This document shows, in pieces, positions 36,607-45,202 of a stretch of DNA of 64,000 nucleotides (within the stretch, counting starts at the first letter, position 1; each line of letters begins with the position of its first letter). Origin of the DNA: Paracoccaceae bacterium (GTDB lineage Bacteria > Pseudomonadota > Alphaproteobacteria > Rhodobacterales > Rhodobacteraceae); NCBI GenBank assembly GCA_018607905.1, contig JABBAP010000039.1:1-64000 (forward strand), in the 5' to 3' direction. A program made the position numbers and the translations under genes. The notes under the pieces are model-generated. The model was not told the DNA's origin, did not search any database, and saw nothing but the letters and a program-made list of their open reading frames with translations.

Positions 36607-39350
36607 GATTTACCTTTAAGCGCCATCAAAGCCGCGAACGGATTGTCTGGATCAAGCGGCTTGTCTTTTTTCGGCGCTGGCTTGGAAGAATGCACCTTCG
36701 GCTTGTTGTTGCCTTGTGGTTTCTTGCCTTTGCCCTTGCCCTGTGGGCGCTGTTGACGCCCCTGATCGGTTGGGCGCTTTTTGGGAACCCAGCGGAAGGT
36801 GTAAAACACTTCCATCTCAACTTCTGCCGCCTCGGCTGGCAAGTCTTCAACAGCAGGTGCCGCTTCTTCCGCTACACCTTCAACAGCAGGCGCATCCTCA
36901 GCGACCGCTTCACCTTCAACAGGCGCCGCAACTTCTGCCTCAGCAACAGGTGCTTCCGCAACAACAGCCTTAACCTTCTCACGCTCACCGCGCTCGCCAG
37001 TATAGCCCAATCCGCCCATCAAATCGGCAAACTGTTCCAGCGTCATACCCGTGATCGACAGCATGTCACCCGTGGCTTCAAACCCGCCGCGCGTGTCCAC
37101 GCCGCGCAACATATCTGCAAGGCGTTCCAGCATATCAATGCGAATGGCCCGTTCCCCCGCAAGGCGATAGCCCGCTCGTGGATAATACCCGTTCGGCGCG
37201 CCTTTGACGGCCGGAATTGTCACCAAACCCGCAGGTGGCGCTTCTGGAAACTCGCCCAAGCCTTCAGCCAGAGACCATAAAACCAACCGCAACCGTGTGG
37301 GCGCAGGTTTCAACATCAGGTGTTGGAAAATCGTAAACTGGCCAAAACGCACACCGTGTTTGCGCAACATGCTCCGCGCATCTTGATCGAGCGCCTTAAC
37401 ATCATCACCAATAACAGAGCGCGGAATAACCCCGAGGGATTCAATCAAACGGAACGCAACACCACGGGCCAAACCCGTGATGGCTTCGTCGTTCTTCATC
37501 GCAATCAGCGGTTCAAACGCGGCTTCAACCTTGCGATTGATGAAATGGCTCAAACGGCGGCGCACTTTTTCAGCCACATCTGCGCCCGCTTCCACATCGA
37601 CAAACGGCTCGACCATCGGGCTCATCGCATCTGGCCCCGCAACCAATTTGCCCAGCGCCAATTCGCCCCACATCAAGCCACCTTGTTCGGTGAAATCAAA
37701 CTCGGTGTCAGGGGCGTTGTAACAGCGATCCGCCAACAGGCTGAATTGCGGTGTTAGCGCCTGCAACGCGGCAGAGCGCAAAGTCTTGGCTTCTTCGCCC
37801 GTAGCTTTTGGGTCCAGCTGAAATCGGAACCCTGTCAATTTACCTGCGAATTGGCCTTCTACGGTCACTTCACCTTTGTCGTTTACGTCAGCCACAAGGC
37901 TCTCCTTCTGTTTCAACCGCCGCATCAAGAAACTGGTCCGGCGATCGACAAATCTTTGGGTCAGCGCACTGTGCAGCGCGTCTGATAATCGGTCTTCTAC
38001 TGCACGGGTTTCGTCGCGCCAATAGCTTTCGTCACGAACCCAGCCCTTTCGCTGTGCTACATAGGTCCATGTGCGGATAAACGCCAATCGCTTGGACAGC
38101 GTGTCAATATCGCCCACGGGCTTATCAATACGTGACACACGATCTTGCAACCAACTGTGCGAAATCTCACCGTCTTCGTGCAAAAACTCAAAAATCTTCT
38201 GCACAATGGCGTTGTGCTCATTGTTGCTGACTTGGCGAAAATCAGGGATCTGGCAAGTGTCCCACAACAGGCGCACAGCCGCAGGGTCCGTCGCCCGCGC
38301 CGCCACATCCCCAATCACGCTCAACGATTGCAAACTGCGGTGATCATCCGCATCCCGCGAGCGCGCCAAAATCGGATCATTCGCAGATTTCCCAAGCGAG
38401 CCCAGCAACGCCCCCACCGTGCCAAATTCGAGCCGAGAATTCCTCCACTGCAACTTCTTGATCGGCATAAAGCGGTGCGTCTCAATCGCCTCAACTACCT
38501 CTGGCTCCAACGGCGGCGCTTCGCCTGTCACGCCAAACGTGCCGTCGTTGGTATGCCGTCCCGCACGCCCCGCAATCTGGCTCAACTCATTTGGCATCAA
38601 ACGGCGCATCTTGCGCCCGTCAAATTTCGCCACCGATGAAAACGCCACGTGCTTCACATCCAGGTTCAACCCCATGCCAATCGCATCGGTTGCCACCAAA
38701 TACTCCACATCGCCGTTCTGATACATCTCCACCTGTGCATTGCGCGTGCGCGGCGATAACGCCCCCATCACAACCGCCGCACCGCCCTTTTGGCGGCGCA
38801 ACAATTCCGCAATCGCATAGACATTCTCAACCGAGAACCCCACAATCGCAGATCGCGCAGGCATCCGGCTGGTCTTCTTTTGCCCCGTATAGGTCAGCGC
38901 TGAAAACCGATCCCGCTTCATAAACTCGGCCTTGGGCACCAGTTGCGCAATCACGCTGCGCATGGTTTCGGCCCCTAAAAACAACGTCTCGTGGCTGCCG
39001 CGCATGTTCAACAAACGATCGGTAAACACATGCCCGCGCTCTGGGTCAGCGCACAACTGCACCTCATCAATGGCCACAAAATCCGCCCCCATGCCTTGGG
39101 GCATCGCCTCGACGGTGCACACCCAAAACTGCGCACGGCTCGGCACAATCCGTTCTTCACCCGTCACCAACGCCACCACCGATGGCCCGCGCAACGCAAC
39201 AATCTTGTCGTAAACTTCACGCGCCAACAATCGCAACGGCAGCCCGATCACACCCGTCTTATGCGCCAGCATCCGCTCGATCGCATAATGGGTCTTACCA
39301 GTGTTGGTGGGGCCTAAAACCGCGCAGATACGGGACGGCATATTACTCAT
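36603..39350 (-). CDS. Suv3-like DEAD/DEAH RNA helicase with low-complexity tail
   Basis: A 915-residue superfamily 2 helicase. VLGPTNTGKTHYAIERML is the Walker A (residues 12-22), VAIDEVQLCADPERGHVFTDRLL is the DEVQ motif II, and DAIGMGLNLDVKHVAFSS and QIAGRAGRH are motifs V and VI. This matches SUV3/SUPV3L1, the RNA helicase of the mitochondrial degradosome, and its alphaproteobacterial homologues. Beyond about residue 780 comes an acidic Ala/Glu/Val-rich tract and then a Lys/Gln/Gly/Pro-rich basic tail, typical of RNA-binding disorder. It is coupled to the S4 gene. Confidence 0.92.
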   Translation of the reverse strand: MSNMPSRICAVLGPTNTGKTHYAIERMLAHKTGVIGLPLRLLAREVYDKIVALRGPSVVALVTGEERIVPSRAQFWVCTVEAMPQGMGADFVAIDEVQLCADPERGHVFTDRLLNMRGSHETLFLGAETMRSVIAQLVPKAEFMKRDRFSALTYTGQKKTSRMPARSAIVGFSVENVYAIAELLRRQKGGAAVVMGALSPRTRNAQVEMYQNGDVEYLVATDAIGMGLNLDVKHVAFSSVAKFDGRKMRRLMPNELSQIAGRAGRHTNDGTFGVTGEAPPLEPEVVEAIETHRFMPIKKLQWRNSRLEFGTVGALLGSLGKSANDPILARSRDADDHRSLQSLSVIGDVAARATDPAAVRLLWDTCQIPDFRQVSNNEHNAIVQKIFEFLHEDGEISHSWLQDRVSRIDKPVGDIDTLSKRLAFIRTWTYVAQRKGWVRDESYWRDETRAVEDRLSDALHSALTQRFVDRRTSFLMRRLKQKESLVADVNDKGEVTVEGQFAGKLTGFRFQLDPKATGEEAKTLRSAALQALTPQFSLLADRCYNAPDTEFDFTEQGGLMWGELALGKLVAGPDAMSPMVEPFVDVEAGADVAEKVRRRLSHFINRKVEAAFEPLIAMKNDEAITGLARGVAFRLIESLGVIPRSVIGDDVKALDQDARSMLRKHGVRFGQFTIFQHLMLKPAPTRLRLVLWSLAEGLGEFPEAPPAGLVTIPAVKGAPNGYYPRAGYRLAGERAIRIDMLERLADMLRGVDTRGGFEATGDMLSITGMTLEQFADLMGGLGYTGERGEREKVKAVVAEAPVAEAEVAAPVEGEAVAEDAPAVEGVAEEAAPAVEDLPAEAAEVEMEVFYTFRWVPKKRPTDQGRQQRPQGKGKGKKPQGNNKPKVHSSKPAPKKDKPLDPDNPFAALMALKGKS

Positions 39351-39425
39351 AACGGGCAGCTTTCAATTCTTAGGGAACCCCTACACGCAACACCACCTAC
39401 GCTCAACCACAAGCGCCACTTTACG

Positions 39426-39475
39426 TTTCTTCTGGCTAAAAATATCTTGGTGTCACAGGGGCAACGCCCCTTCCC
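39426..39475 (+). repeat. Rhodobacteraceae-type 3' intergenic element, copy 2
   Basis: TTTCTTCTGGCTAAAAATATC is followed by a GGGGC-AAC-GCCCC hairpin at 39458-39470. It lies between two minus-strand genes (helicase start and TPR gene end). The core matches copies at 6240 and 41875. Its role is unknown; here it is not directly downstream of a plus-strand gene. Confidence 0.55.
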
Positions 39476-39522
39476 GCGCGTCAGCGCTCATACCATCATT
39501 GCGCAGCAATTCCGCTGAACAC

Positions 39523-40089
39523 CTATAACTTCACACCCTCAACTTTCGCGCTTAAACGCTCAATCGCCGCCTTCACATCGGGCCGATTGGGGTGCACCTT
39601 CTCCGCCTCCAAATAAATCGTCAACGCGTCCTCGGGTCGATCCATCCGCTCTAGGATCATGCCCAAACCCGCCATCGCCCCAAAATGCCTCGGCTCTAAA
39701 ATCAGCGTTTGGCGAATATCGGACATCGAAAGCCCATACCGATCCGCCACAAACCACGCCGTTGCTCGTGCATTCCAGCCTTCGGCAAACTCTGGCGCGT
39801 GGTCAATCAGCGCCGAATAATGGTTGATCGCATCAGGAATATTGCCCTTTTCCATTTCGGCGCGGCCCCGTTGCAGCAATAAATCCATCGATTTAGAGCC
39901 AGATTTCGACCATTCAGACCAAATCTGCTTTTCAACATCTTCCCAACCTGCCTCATCAGCAACCAACAGCTCAGCGAATAAATCATCCAGAATTTGCGTT
40001 TGCGCTTGGAGAGGAGTTGCGGCACTGTGCGCCCCAAGACCAAGGATAAAACTGAAGATTAACGCCACGGCACGGTTTGAAATTTTCAT
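39523..40089 (-). CDS. Periplasmic tetratricopeptide repeat protein
   Basis: A 188-residue protein with an N-terminal signal peptide (AVALIFSFILGLGAHSAATPLQA, cleavage likely near residues 27-30) and about three TPR units: SMDLLLQRGRAEMEKGNIPDAINHYSALIDHAPEF, then GWNARATAWFVADRYGLSMSDIRQTLILEP and AMAGLGMILERMDRPEDALTIYLEAEKVHP. TPRs mediate protein contacts; the partner is unknown. It stands alone between the helicase and an SCP2 gene transcribed the other way. Confidence 0.85.
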   Translation of the reverse strand: MKISNRAVALIFSFILGLGAHSAATPLQAQTQILDDLFAELLVADEAGWEDVEKQIWSEWSKSGSKSMDLLLQRGRAEMEKGNIPDAINHYSALIDHAPEFAEGWNARATAWFVADRYGLSMSDIRQTLILEPRHFGAMAGLGMILERMDRPEDALTIYLEAEKVHPNRPDVKAAIERLSAKVEGVKL

Positions 40090-40165
40090 CTAAGTCCACC
40101 ATCTTTACGTAATAACCTACAATCTAGGCCAAATTTGCCAAAATGGAATACCGAAAGGATCAATC

Positions 40166-40456
40166 ATGAGCGATGTAATCAACCAAGCCGTAGAAGCGCT
40201 AAACGCGAAACTTGGCGGCGAGGGCTTTGACGGCTCTGTCAAAGTCGAAATAGCAGACGAAGGCTCTTTGATCGTGGACGGCAACGGCGCACGCGCCAGC
40301 GACGACGACGCGGAATGCACATTGTCTGCGGACGCCGAAACATTCCAAGGCATGATGTCTGGCGACGTAAACCCAACCTCCGCGTTTATGACAGGCAAAC
40401 TGGCCGTCGACGGCGATATGGGCGCAGCCATGAAACTTGGCGCACTGCTGTCATAA
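40166..40456 (+). CDS. SCP2 sterol-binding domain protein
   Basis: A 96-residue single-domain SCP2 protein. MSDVINQAVEALNAKLGG starts the first helix, and ADEGSLIVDGNGARAS and the conserved AFMTGKLAVDGDMGAAMKLGALL form the sheet and lipid-binding tunnel. SCP2 domains bind lipids or fatty acyl groups; stand-alone bacterial copies have no defined substrate. The start follows AAAGGATCAATC. An alpha/beta hydrolase gene follows after 23 bp, so both may act on lipids. Confidence 0.9.
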   Translation: MSDVINQAVEALNAKLGGEGFDGSVKVEIADEGSLIVDGNGARASDDDAECTLSADAETFQGMMSGDVNPTSAFMTGKLAVDGDMGAAMKLGALLS

Positions 40457-40479
40457 AGCGTTTCGCAAAAGGCTATTAA

Positions 40480-41403
40480 ATGAGCGCAGCACCACTATAC
40501 GATGAACTGGAACGCATGCCCAAAGGCGGGCAAGCGTTCTGGCGCACAACAGCAGATGGAACGCGCATTCGCACGGCTGTTTGGCATGGAAGTGGTGACA
40601 AAACGATCCTGATCTTTCCGGGGCGTACAGAATTTATCGAAAAATACGGCGATGTGATCGCCCGCCTTCTCGATCGCAGCTACTCGGTCGCGATCATTGA
40701 TTGGCGCGGTCAGGGGCTATCAGATCGCCACGCCACCAAGCGCGACATGGGCTGGGTGCGTGAATTTAACGAATATCAACTTGATGTGGCCGAACTCCTT
40801 GGCACAGTCAAAGACGCGGGCCTGCCCGAAACATACGCCTTGATTGCGCATTCCATGGGCGGCGCGATTGGCCTGCGTGCGTTAATGAACGACCTGCCGG
40901 TCGAAAAAACCGTTTTCAGCGGCCCAATGTGGGGCATCCATGTCGAACCCAAAATGCGCATCCCCGCCGCAGTTATTGCTGGCGTTGGACCTTCCATCGG
41001 CTTTGGCGAAAAATTCGTGCCAACAGGCAGTGCAGAATATTACGTTCTGAACGAACCGTTCGAGGGCAACGTCCTGACGAACGACAGCGCCCAATACGAA
41101 ATCCTAACCCGCCAGTTACAAGCCCACCCAGAGCTTGGCCTTGGCGCACCGTCCATCCATTGGTTAAACCGCGCCCGCGCTGAAACGGCGAAATTGGTGA
41201 CCCAAGCCCCAACAAAACACGATTGCCTGTGCTTGCTTGGCACGGACGAAGCGATTGTGTCCTGCCCAGCGATCCGAACTGTTATGGCGAAATGGCCCAA
41301 CGGCAAACTTGTTGATGTGCCGGGTGCCCAACACGAGGTTCTCATGGAGGGCCGCGATCAATTGGCATTGGTTTGGGGCGAAATTGACGCGCATTTGGCG
41401 TGA
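40480..41403 (+). CDS. Alpha/beta hydrolase, lysophospholipase-like (serine aminopeptidase, S33)
   Basis: A 307-residue hydrolase. IDWRGQGLSDRH is the oxyanion region typical of monoacylglycerol and lysophospholipase (PldB-like) members, the nucleophile is Ser in AHSMGGAIGLRAL, and the acid and His are in LLGTDEAIVS and VPGAQHEVLMEG. No signal peptide is seen. It is probably a cytoplasmic or peripherally bound lipase, co-transcribed with the SCP2 gene. Confidence 0.88.
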   Translation: MSAAPLYDELERMPKGGQAFWRTTADGTRIRTAVWHGSGDKTILIFPGRTEFIEKYGDVIARLLDRSYSVAIIDWRGQGLSDRHATKRDMGWVREFNEYQLDVAELLGTVKDAGLPETYALIAHSMGGAIGLRALMNDLPVEKTVFSGPMWGIHVEPKMRIPAAVIAGVGPSIGFGEKFVPTGSAEYYVLNEPFEGNVLTNDSAQYEILTRQLQAHPELGLGAPSIHWLNRARAETAKLVTQAPTKHDCLCLLGTDEAIVSCPAIRTVMAKWPNGKLVDVPGAQHEVLMEGRDQLALVWGEIDAHLA

Positions 41404-41468
41404 AGCCCGCGCAACTTTCCCTTTCCATTTGCGTTCAACCGCTCTAAAGCGGCGCATCTAATTCTTAT

Positions 41469-41484
41469 AATCCTTGAAAGGATT
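41469..41484 (+). promoter_or_regulatory. Palindrome covering the ribosome-binding site of the RGG-protein gene
   Basis: AATCCTTGAAAGGATT is a perfect 16-bp palindrome whose right arm contains the Shine-Dalgarno AAGGA, 6 bp before the ATG at 41490. In the mRNA it can form a short hairpin that hides the ribosome-binding site. Only 6-7 pairs with a 2-4 base loop are possible, so it would melt easily, as in simple RNA thermometers. It could also be a protein operator. Confidence 0.4.
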
Positions 41485-41489
41485 TTCCA

Positions 41490-41861
41490 ATGGCCACGCT
41501 CAAAGCAGGCGATCTTGCTGCTCTTATTTCCGGCTCCCCTCGTATGGCAGTCGAATCCGTTGACGGCGACAATGTATCGCTCGTTTGGTGCAACGAAGGC
41601 ATTATCCACCGTGATACGTTCGAAAACATCCTGCTGAAACGCTGGGAAATCCGCGAAGGCGGCGACGATCGCGGCCCGAAACGCTTCGGCGGTGGTGATC
41701 GTGATCGCGGTGGCGACCGTGGTGGTGATCGTGGCGGACGCAGCTTTGGCGGCGGCGGTGATCGTGGCGGGGACCGCGGCGGCCCTCGTGGTGGTGATAG
41801 CAAAGGCAAAACAGGCTGGGACGGCAAACCGCGCGAGAAGTCACATTTTCGCAAAGATTAA
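41490..41861 (+). CDS. DUF2158/YodC-like domain with C-terminal RGG repeats
   Basis: A 123-residue protein. Residues 1-55 (TLKAGDLAALISGSPRMAVESV, then VSLVWCNEGIIHRDTFENILLKRW) match the small YodC/DUF2158 beta domain. Residues 58-110 are a Gly/Arg/Asp-rich tract with six RGG triplets (DRGGDRGGDRGGRSFGGGGD and onwards), like RGG boxes of RNA-binding proteins. A Lys/Arg-rich end follows. RNA binding is inferred from the RGG tract only. A palindrome overlaps the ribosome-binding site and a terminator follows. Confidence 0.8.
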   Translation: MATLKAGDLAALISGSPRMAVESVDGDNVSLVWCNEGIIHRDTFENILLKRWEIREGGDDRGPKRFGGGDRDRGGDRGGDRGGRSFGGGGDRGGDRGGPRGGDSKGKTGWDGKPREKSHFRKD

Positions 41862-41874
41862 GTAATATATTTCT

Positions 41875-41910
41875 GCGCTCCGCGCGGGGATATTTAAAGC
41901 CAGAAGAAAG
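41875..41910 (-). repeat. Rhodobacteraceae-type 3' intergenic element, copy 3
   Basis: Read on the minus strand it is TTTCTTCTGGCTTTAAATATCCCCGCGCGGAG, closely matching the elements at 6240 and 39426. It lies downstream of the minus-strand EI24 gene and 14 bp after the plus-strand RGG-protein gene. Confidence 0.55.
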
Positions 41911-41938
41911 GGGCCCGTTCGCGTGGCCCTTTTTATTT
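41907..41938 (+). terminator. Terminator after the RGG-protein gene
   Basis: AAAGGGGCC and GGCCCTTTT form a stem of about nine pairs including one G-T, with a loop CGTTCGCGT, then TTTTATTT. It overlaps the end of the convergent EI24 gene by a few bases, which is common for convergent genes. Confidence 0.7.
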
Positions 41939-42595
41939 GCCCGCTATTCGATGAAAAAGATGGGTAAACGCGGCCGCACCCAAAATTGGAATGACCAGAT
42001 TCACCACAGGCACCGTGAGCGGCACTGCCATTATCGTTCCCGCAATCCAAATCTGCATACGGTTCTGTTTGCGCAATTCCTTGGCCTCGCGCCGGCCAAC
42101 ACGGCGCACCGCAACCATCTGGAAATACTCACGCCCCAGCAAAATGCCGTTCACGATCCAAAACGCAATCGGAATGAAGAAATACAAAATCAGCGCCAGC
42201 ACATTCACAACGATCATCAGCCCCAGAAACCCCAACGAATCCATGATGGTTTCGCCAATCCCAACTTGGCGCACAGGTCCAGCGTTTGGATAGTGTCGCG
42301 TTTCAACTGCATCCATGATCCGATCCAGAAACAGCCCGATAAACAGCGATGCCACGGGCACCATCAGGAAAATCGACAGCACAAACATGCTAACAATCGC
42401 AAATCCATCCAGCACTGAGGTCAGCCATTCGACCTCCCCCCACCACGGCAGGCTAACTGAATTGGGCAGCAGCCACAAAACACCCATGGTCATCAGCACC
42501 AACAGTAAAACCGTCAGCCCAACACCGCGAAAAAACACGCCCAGAAATTTAGGGTCGCTCATCTGCCCAATGGCTTTGAAAATATCGTCGAGCAT
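41933..42595 (-). CDS. EI24/CysZ-like membrane protein
   Basis: A 220-residue inner-membrane protein of the EI24 superfamily, which includes the sulfate transporter CysZ. Several hydrophobic segments are seen: VGLTVLLLVLMTMGVLWLLP, GFAIVSMFVLSIFLMVPVASLFIGLFLD, LGFLGLMIVVNVLALILYFFIP and TIMAVPLTVPVVNLVIPILGAAAF, plus the conserved NGILLGREYFQMVAVRR. The start ATG overlaps the nitroreductase stop (TAATG). No cys genes are nearby, so a sulfate role is not supported. Confidence 0.85.
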   Translation of the reverse strand: MLDDIFKAIGQMSDPKFLGVFFRGVGLTVLLLVLMTMGVLWLLPNSVSLPWWGEVEWLTSVLDGFAIVSMFVLSIFLMVPVASLFIGLFLDRIMDAVETRHYPNAGPVRQVGIGETIMDSLGFLGLMIVVNVLALILYFFIPIAFWIVNGILLGREYFQMVAVRRVGRREAKELRKQNRMQIWIAGTIMAVPLTVPVVNLVIPILGAAAFTHLFHRIAGK

Positions 42596-43173
42596 TACGC
42601 GCTGACCCAAGTCGTAATTGCATCCAGATCGGGCCGTTTACGTTCGGAGGGGTCCGTGCGCGCCGTGCCCATATGCATGAACCCCGCCACGTATTCGCCG
42701 GGTGCCAGCCCCAGATGTTGCGTCAAAAATGGCTCATCAAATGCTGCCCAACCGGTGATCCAATTTGCGCCCCAACCACTGGCGAGTGCCGCGTTCAAAA
42801 CCGATGTACAGCACGCGCCAACCGCCAGTGTTTGTTCCACCTCTGGGATCATATCCGTCTGCGCCAAACTCGCCACGACAGCCACGCTTAACGGGGCATT
42901 TGCGAATGAAAACCGTGCCTTAGCGGCCTGATCTATGTCCATACCAAGTTCCAATGCGCGCGCATGAATCGCATCTGCAAGCCGATTTAACGCGCCATCT
43001 TCCAGCACCAAATAGCGAAACGGCTCCAACATTTTATGATCAGGCACCCGCGCCCCGGCTCGCAAAATCAACTCCAGATCTTCGCGCGATGGTACAGGGG
43101 CCGCCAGCGTTTTATGCGACACGGATCGTCGCTCTAGCATGAAATTCAGGGCTTCTTCGTTACGTCTTGGCAT
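42595..43173 (-). CDS. Nitroreductase family protein (YdjA-like)
   Basis: A 192-residue FMN-dependent oxidoreductase. MLERRSVSHKTLAAPVPSREDLELILRAGARVPDHKMLEPFRYLVL is the RRS...P FMN-binding start and resembles YdjA; GACCTSVLNAALASGWGANWITGW and GYVAGFMHMGTARTDPSERKRPD complete the fold. It reduces nitro or quinone compounds with NAD(P)H; the physiological substrate is unknown. The start at 43173 has GGAG upstream, part of which is in the GNAT gene end. It lies in a three-gene operon, GNAT-nitroreductase-EI24. Confidence 0.9.
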   Translation of the reverse strand: MPRRNEEALNFMLERRSVSHKTLAAPVPSREDLELILRAGARVPDHKMLEPFRYLVLEDGALNRLADAIHARALELGMDIDQAAKARFSFANAPLSVAVVASLAQTDMIPEVEQTLAVGACCTSVLNAALASGWGANWITGWAAFDEPFLTQHLGLAPGEYVAGFMHMGTARTDPSERKRPDLDAITTWVSA

Positions 43174-43175
43174 AT

Positions 43176-43892
43176 TCACTCCAAAGTAGGATCAGAGGCC
43201 ACACGGACCAGCGCGGTTAAATTCGCAAGCCGTTCCATCTGGCGTCCGTTTTCATCAAAATTCTTTGGGTTCAACCAAGCCTGAAACGCTGCCTCCAACG
43301 CGGGCCACTCTTTATCAATCGCCGCAAACCACGCCGTATCGCGGTTGCGTCCTTTGTACATTGTCGCTTGGCGAAACACGCCTTCATAGGACAATCCCAA
43401 CCGTTGTGCCGCACGCCGTGATCCCGCATTCAGCGCATCACATTTCCATTCATAGCGACGATAACCCGCCTCAAACGCCCATTTCATCATCAGATACATC
43501 GCCTCGGTTGCGGCGCGTGTGCGCTGCAATGCGGGGGCCATGTTGATGTGTCCCACCTCGATCGCACCCGCATTTGGATCAATCCGCAAATACGATGCAA
43601 CACCGCAAAACCGACCAACATCTTTGTTCTTGATGGCGTAAAAATGCGGGTCATCCAGCTCGGACATTTCGCGCACCCATTTATGATAGGTCGCCTGCGC
43701 ATGGAAAGGGCCATAGGGCATGTAATCCCAAATCCCGTCCGTCGTGTCTTCGGAATTTGAACGGAACAAATCGCCGACATGGGCCTCCGCATCCAGCCGT
43801 TCCAGCCGCGCATATTGCCCGTCCAAAACCACGCCTGCAGGCGCAGACGGCGCAACCCAATTTTTTACTGAAAACCCAACAGGCTTACCCAT
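43176..43892 (-). CDS. GNAT family N-acetyltransferase
   Basis: A 238-residue acetyltransferase of the RimJ/RimL-like group. YARLERLDAEAHVGDLF starts the first strand, PHFYAIKNKDVGRFCGVASYLRID is the central sheet, GAIEVGHINMAPALQRTRAATEAMYLMMKWAF carries the acetyl-CoA pyrophosphate loop, and YRRYEWKCDALNAGSRRAAQRLGLSYEGVFRQ is the C-terminal signature. The substrate is unknown. It leads an operon with the nitroreductase and EI24 genes. Confidence 0.9.
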   Translation of the reverse strand: MGKPVGFSVKNWVAPSAPAGVVLDGQYARLERLDAEAHVGDLFRSNSEDTTDGIWDYMPYGPFHAQATYHKWVREMSELDDPHFYAIKNKDVGRFCGVASYLRIDPNAGAIEVGHINMAPALQRTRAATEAMYLMMKWAFEAGYRRYEWKCDALNAGSRRAAQRLGLSYEGVFRQATMYKGRNRDTAWFAAIDKEWPALEAAFQAWLNPKNFDENGRQMERLANLTALVRVASDPTLE

Positions 43893-43977
43893 GCCTCACC
43901 CACTCATCTGACCTAAATCTATAGAAAACAGATAAACACGCTGGGCTAAATGTCCATGCTTACGTGCAAAAAACCCG

Positions 43978-45198
43978 TCATCGGATGAATTTAGGGTTAT
44001 CCCCCAGATCAAGATTCGGGAAAACATCCCGCTCCAAATCGGCCTTGGCCAAGCCGAACAGGTCATGTACCGCCCAGCCGGCATATTGCCGTAAATCCGC
44101 AGTCGGCATCAAATCACGTCGCGCGTATAAATCGGCCTCGTCTAATCCTGGCCATTTACCATAAACCTTGCGCCCTTTTACGGCACCTCCCGCCAAAATC
44201 ATCGCACCGCCCGTACCGTGATCCGTGCCTTGCGACCCGTTTTCACGCACCGTGCGGCCAAATTCTGTCATACACAAAACACATGTTTTATCCCAGATTG
44301 ATCCCAGCTCGGCCTTCAACGTCAACAACGCCGATTGCAATTCACGCGACGCATTTCGGATGCTGCGCTGCTGGCGTTGATGCGTATCCCAGCCGCCAAT
44401 TGAAAACGTCGCGAACCGCGTGTCTTCTTTCAAACGCGCCGCTGCAAAGGCCGCCAAACCGCCCGCCTTTTGCGCATTCGCGGCCTCTTTCATCTGGTTG
44501 ACCATGTCATTCATGCCCGCGTCGTCGTCTTCGCTCATCGCCATCTGCGCCGTGTTCAACTCTGCCGCTAGGGTCATCGCCGTGCGCCCCGCTTGCGCAA
44601 ACAACGGGTCTTTGGAATAGATTTTGTCGAGCAACAATTGCGCCTGCGGGCTTAAATCTACACGGCCCTCTGGCGCCCAGCTGGTTGTTGGAAATGCACC
44701 GCGCAACAGCAACATATTTTCGCGCCCAACAGAAAACGCCGTGTCCTTTTTCGCCTCTGGAATCAGGTCCAGCATGCGGTTCATCCAGCCGCTATCACGC
44801 ACATCCGATGATACCTCAACCACGCCCGCTTCCAGCAAATCCTGACCATCAAAATGGCTGCGTTTATCGCGGTACGGCGTCGATACGGCTTGCACAAACC
44901 CCATCTCGCCCGCTTTCCACATCGGCATCAACTCACCCAGCTCAGGGTGCAACCCAAAGAACCCGTCCAAGTCCAAGTGTTTGGTTTTGCTTAAGTTCGG
45001 GCGATATTTAGCCAACATCGGATCCCCCACAGGGGCCACCACATCCAGCGCATCCATCGCCCCGCGCAGCACAATTACAACCAAACGGTTGTCCGTGGGC
45101 ACAGAGGCAAACGTCACTGGCGTGACCAACGGACTGGCCGCCGCGCTACACCCAAGCGCAAGCGTTTGCGCCATAAACTTGCGTCTTGAACGATCCAT
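43978..45198 (-). CDS. DUF1501 domain protein, Tat-exported
   Basis: A 406-residue protein with a twin-arginine signal (DRSRRKFMAQTLALGCSAAASP, RR near residues 5-6) and the DUF1501 fold, related to alkaline phosphatase-like sulfatases: FGLHPELGELMPMWKAGEMGFVQAV, RSHFDGQDLLEAG, GGWDTHQRQQRSI and CVLCMTEFGRTVRENGSQGTDHGTGGAM. These genes nearly always pair with DUF1800 genes, as here with a 4-bp gap. The function of the pair is unknown. CAGGAGATAGGCGC precedes the start. Confidence 0.9.
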   Translation of the reverse strand: MDRSRRKFMAQTLALGCSAAASPLVTPVTFASVPTDNRLVVIVLRGAMDALDVVAPVGDPMLAKYRPNLSKTKHLDLDGFFGLHPELGELMPMWKAGEMGFVQAVSTPYRDKRSHFDGQDLLEAGVVEVSSDVRDSGWMNRMLDLIPEAKKDTAFSVGRENMLLLRGAFPTTSWAPEGRVDLSPQAQLLLDKIYSKDPLFAQAGRTAMTLAAELNTAQMAMSEDDDAGMNDMVNQMKEAANAQKAGGLAAFAAARLKEDTRFATFSIGGWDTHQRQQRSIRNASRELQSALLTLKAELGSIWDKTCVLCMTEFGRTVRENGSQGTDHGTGGAMILAGGAVKGRKVYGKWPGLDEADLYARRDLMPTADLRQYAGWAVHDLFGLAKADLERDVFPNLDLGDNPKFIR

Positions 45199-45202
45199 GC
45201 GC

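Noticed and set aside
41933-42595. CysZ sulfate transporter as a firm call
   Set aside because: Only the EI24 superfamily is supported; there are no cysteine or sulfate genes nearby.
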